Positions 31,272 to 33,223 of a stretch of DNA of 33,223 nt are shown here, in pieces (position 1 is the stretch's first letter; every line of letters starts with the position of its first letter). A model generated the notes under the pieces. That model was given only the letters and a program-made list of their open reading frames with translations. It searched no databases and was not told the origin of the DNA. Source of the stretch: CAKZRD01 sp964549155 (lineage in GTDB: Archaea; Nanobdellota; Nanobdellia; Pacearchaeales; GW2011-AR1); NCBI GenBank assembly GCA_964549155.1, contig CAZJUG010000006.1, positions 1-33,223 of the forward strand. The letters are read 5' to 3'. The position numbers were made by a program, and so were the translations under genes.

Positions 31272-32075
31272 TTAAACTTTCTTAAAGCTACTCCAAGCAA
31301 TGTTAAATAAATCTTCCAATGCCTTTGCAAAGAATTCTGTATTTATCCAGATACCAATATCATAACTTGGATGTGTCTTGTCGTCATCCAAAACCATAAA
31401 CATTAATTCTTTTCCATCCACTACAATAAATCTTGCTTTCAAACCCTGGCAATTTCTAACATCTGCAACTTTCTGAAGTTCTTTTGCAACTTTTTTATTA
31501 GCTTCAGTTATCGGAGCAGCAATCTTTATAGAAACTCCTCGCTTCTTCGCCTTTTCCATAGAGGGCAATAGAACTTCCATTTTCCTATTTAGACCTTCTT
31601 CTGTAGAAACAAATGTGATTGAATTTTCTGCACCCCTTATCAACATATCTAAGTGATTATATAGGTTCTGTCTCCCTTTAATCGAACCAGACAGATCTGT
31701 AGAATCCACATATTTAACGCCCTCATTAAATAATCCATTCAGCTCTTCTAATACGTCTTCCCCTTTTAACTTTTCTAGCCTCTTAGATTTTTCATTAGCT
31801 TCTACAACCAAATTCTTTTTCACTCTTTCCACAACTTCTTCTGGCTTAAGGGCCACAAACTTAATCGGCTTACCGAGTTTCATTACAATGAAACCTTTCT
31901 TCTCTAAACTTTCTAAGATGTCATAAGTTCTAGAACGAGGAACATCACTTATAGAAGAAAGCTCTCCTGCAGTCGATTGTCTTCGGGAAAGCAAGGCAGC
32001 CCAAACCTTAACTTCATAAAGATTTAAGTCAAATATCTTTCTTAGTCTTCCTAAAAATTCCTCTTTGACAATCAT
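31272..32075 (-). CDS. TrmB-family transcriptional regulator
   Basis: 267 residues. The N-terminal winged helix (about 1-75) has LNLYEVKVWAALLSRRQSTA, then GELSSISDVPRSRTYDILESL and KGFIVMKLGKPIKFVALKPEE, the TrmB HTH with its SRTYDIL recognition helix. A short coiled coil (85-115) leads to a C-terminal PLD-like regulatory domain with ITFVSTEEGLN, MEKAKKRGVSIKIAAP and RFIVVDGKELMFMVLDD. In euryarchaea TrmB proteins sense sugars and control sugar uptake and glycolysis. Here no transporter or sugar gene is adjacent, so the ligand is open. TATA TTTAAATACT at about 32094-32103 on the minus strand gives a nearly leaderless mRNA. Confidence 0.88.
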   Translation of the reverse strand: MIVKEEFLGRLRKIFDLNLYEVKVWAALLSRRQSTAGELSSISDVPRSRTYDILESLEKKGFIVMKLGKPIKFVALKPEEVVERVKKNLVVEANEKSKRLEKLKGEDVLEELNGLFNEGVKYVDSTDLSGSIKGRQNLYNHLDMLIRGAENSITFVSTEEGLNRKMEVLLPSMEKAKKRGVSIKIAAPITEANKKVAKELQKVADVRNCQGLKARFIVVDGKELMFMVLDDDKTHPSYDIGIWINTEFFAKALEDLFNIAWSSFKKV

Positions 32076-32141
32076 ACCTTTTAAAGAGCGAGGGAGTATT
32101 TAAATCTTTCTGTTGTTTTTCCCAGTTTTGAGGGGTAACTG

Positions 32142-33223
32142 CTAAAGTTTCGAGAAGGAAATAGAATAATCAAAATCTTTTATTTTTCCTTCTTCTGAGA
32201 ATTCTTCCTTTTTTCCATCATCAAATACTATCCTTTCTGCTCCAATTCTTTTTGATTCTTTTTTTATTAGCTCATAAATATTTTTATTTCTTCTATGGCC
32301 AAATTTTATAGATAATAAGATTTTATCTTCTTTAATTAATAAATTCTTTTTTCTCATTGATTGAATAATTCTGATTAGTTCTCTTACTAAACCTTCATCT
32401 TCCAATTTAGGAGTGATCTTTGTGTTCAGTCTTACTATAATACTTTCAGATTTTTTTAATGAGACTTTCTTAACATTGATTTCTTCAGAAATTATGTCTA
32501 AATATTTCTTTTCTAAATCAGGAGATTCCAAAATCAATTCAGAAAGGGGTTGCTTAAGTGCAATTTGTATAATATCTCTTTCTCGAAGTGCTAGGGAAAC
32601 TATTTCCCTAGTTAGTTTCATTTTCTCTTCCAATTTTTTATCAATTAGTTTTTCTGAAAAATTTGGCCAGTCTGCTAAATGAACAGAATCTTCTTTTCCA
32701 AGACTTCTAAATATCATCTCTGCACTAAAGGGCATCAAAGGGGCAATTATTTTTGAAAGATTTTCTAAAACAGAATGTAGTGTGGTCTTTGCATCTGAGT
32801 CTCCTTCATTAAACCTATCTCTGTTTCTTCTGACATACCATGTAGACAAATCTTCTACGAAGGTTTTTATTTTTTCACAAGCAGAAATTGTATCATAATG
32901 CTCATAGCTTTCTTGAACTTGTTTTATTAGCTCATTTGTCCTGGAGATTATCCACTTATCGAGGATATTTTTTGAATCTAATTTTTCCTTTAATGGAATA
33001 TCCTTGTAGATATTATAAAAATTAGACACATTATGCAAAAGAACAATAACTTTTTTATAAATTTCTTCTACTCCTTTTTCCGAGAAGTTTAGATTATCTG
33101 CATTCATCAGATTATTCGACATTAAATAAAATCTGAGTGGATCTACTCCCAATTTCTCCATAAGAATCATAGGATCTACAAAATTATTTTTGCTTTTAGA
33201 CATTTTATCTCCGTCTTCTGCTA
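32142..33223 (-). CDS. ileS: Isoleucyl-tRNA synthetase, C-terminal part (5' end outside window)
   Basis: About 360 residues remain, in frame to the right edge. The window edge gives AEDGDK followed by MSKSKNN, so the KMSKS catalytic loop of a class I synthetase is present (usual form KMSKSKGN; Asn replaces the Gly). Next come VDPMILMEKLGVDPLRFYLM, the anticodon-binding helical domain with LSTWYVRRNRDRF and PLMPFSAEMIFRSL, and the C-terminal ITPKLEDEGLVRELIRIIQSMRK that is characteristic of archaeal/eukaryotic-type IleRS. It charges isoleucine on tRNA-Ile. The gene lies 66 bases upstream of the TrmB-like gene in the same direction. The HIGH box and editing domain are not in the window. Confidence 0.9.
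   Translation of the reverse strand, partial: AEDGDKMSKSKNNFVDPMILMEKLGVDPLRFYLMSNNLMNADNLNFSEKGVEEIYKKVIVLLHNVSNFYNIYKDIPLKEKLDSKNILDKWIISRTNELIKQVQESYEHYDTISACEKIKTFVEDLSTWYVRRNRDRFNEGDSDAKTTLHSVLENLSKIIAPLMPFSAEMIFRSLGKEDSVHLADWPNFSEKLIDKKLEEKMKLTREIVSLALRERDIIQIALKQPLSELILESPDLEKKYLDIISEEINVKKVSLKKSESIIVRLNTKITPKLEDEGLVRELIRIIQSMRKKNLLIKEDKILLSIKFGHRRNKNIYELIKKESKRIGAERIVFDDGKKEEFSEEGKIKDFDYSISFSKL

Overview
The window comes from an AT-rich archaeal chromosome. Evidence for Archaea: archaeal-type 16S and 23S rRNA with tRNA-Ala in the spacer, aEF-1alpha and aEF-2, the eL18-uL13-uS9 ribosomal gene order, BRE/TATA promoters close to start codons (many genes look leaderless), class III (archaellin/pilin-type) signal peptides, TrmB and XerA. 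Small overlapping genes, very divergent rRNA, and small families such as DUF2683, DUF5652 and DUF378 suggest a DPANN lineage of the Pacearchaeota/Woesearchaeota kind. That placement is inference.

Layout. 1-1342: the end of an RNase J-like nuclease, a small one-helix membrane protein and a HemK-like methyltransferase, all + and overlapping. 1483-5808 (-): an MscS-type membrane protein, then an operon of a GT2 glycosyltransferase, a GT4-GT2 fusion and a HIT protein. 5809-10985: rRNA promoter and leader, 16S, a 0.5-kb spacer with tRNA-Ala, and 23S. Both rRNAs are bracketed by long complementary processing stems. No 5S is seen. 10986-12252 (-): a TrkA-N (RCK) protein with a K+-channel-like pore that lacks the selectivity filter, with a membrane partner. 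12340-14889 (+): a conserved unknown protein overlapping XerA, an RNase H-like unknown, and a zinc-ribbon protein carrying a serine-recombinase DNA-binding domain without the catalytic domain. 14936-16112 (-): eL18-uL13-uS9 with a structured leader. 16302-20390 (+): a type IV pilus-like set (two TadC-type proteins, two pilin-like proteins) and a HerA-like ATPase. 20529-21809 (-): SerRS. 21884-23162 (+): a frameshifted membrane protein, a winged-helix protein and tRNA-Lys. 23242-27895: aEF-2, a PH-domain membrane protein, a DUF2683 two-gene cassette (-) and aEF-1alpha. 28081-33223: DUF378, ArgRS, a HAD hydrolase, DUF5652, a TrmB regulator and the end of IleRS.

Much of the window serves translation: rRNA, two tRNAs, three ribosomal proteins, two elongation factors and three aminoacyl-tRNA synthetases. 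The most heavily expressed units share an extended core promoter. The most unusual items are: aEF-2 with Asp where the diphthamide His should be and altered GTPase motifs; a spacer tRNA-Ala in which both partners of the G18-Psi55 elbow contact are changed and whose 3' end is duplicated; matching two-part processing stems around 16S and 23S; the filterless channel-like protein; and a folded leader in front of eL18.
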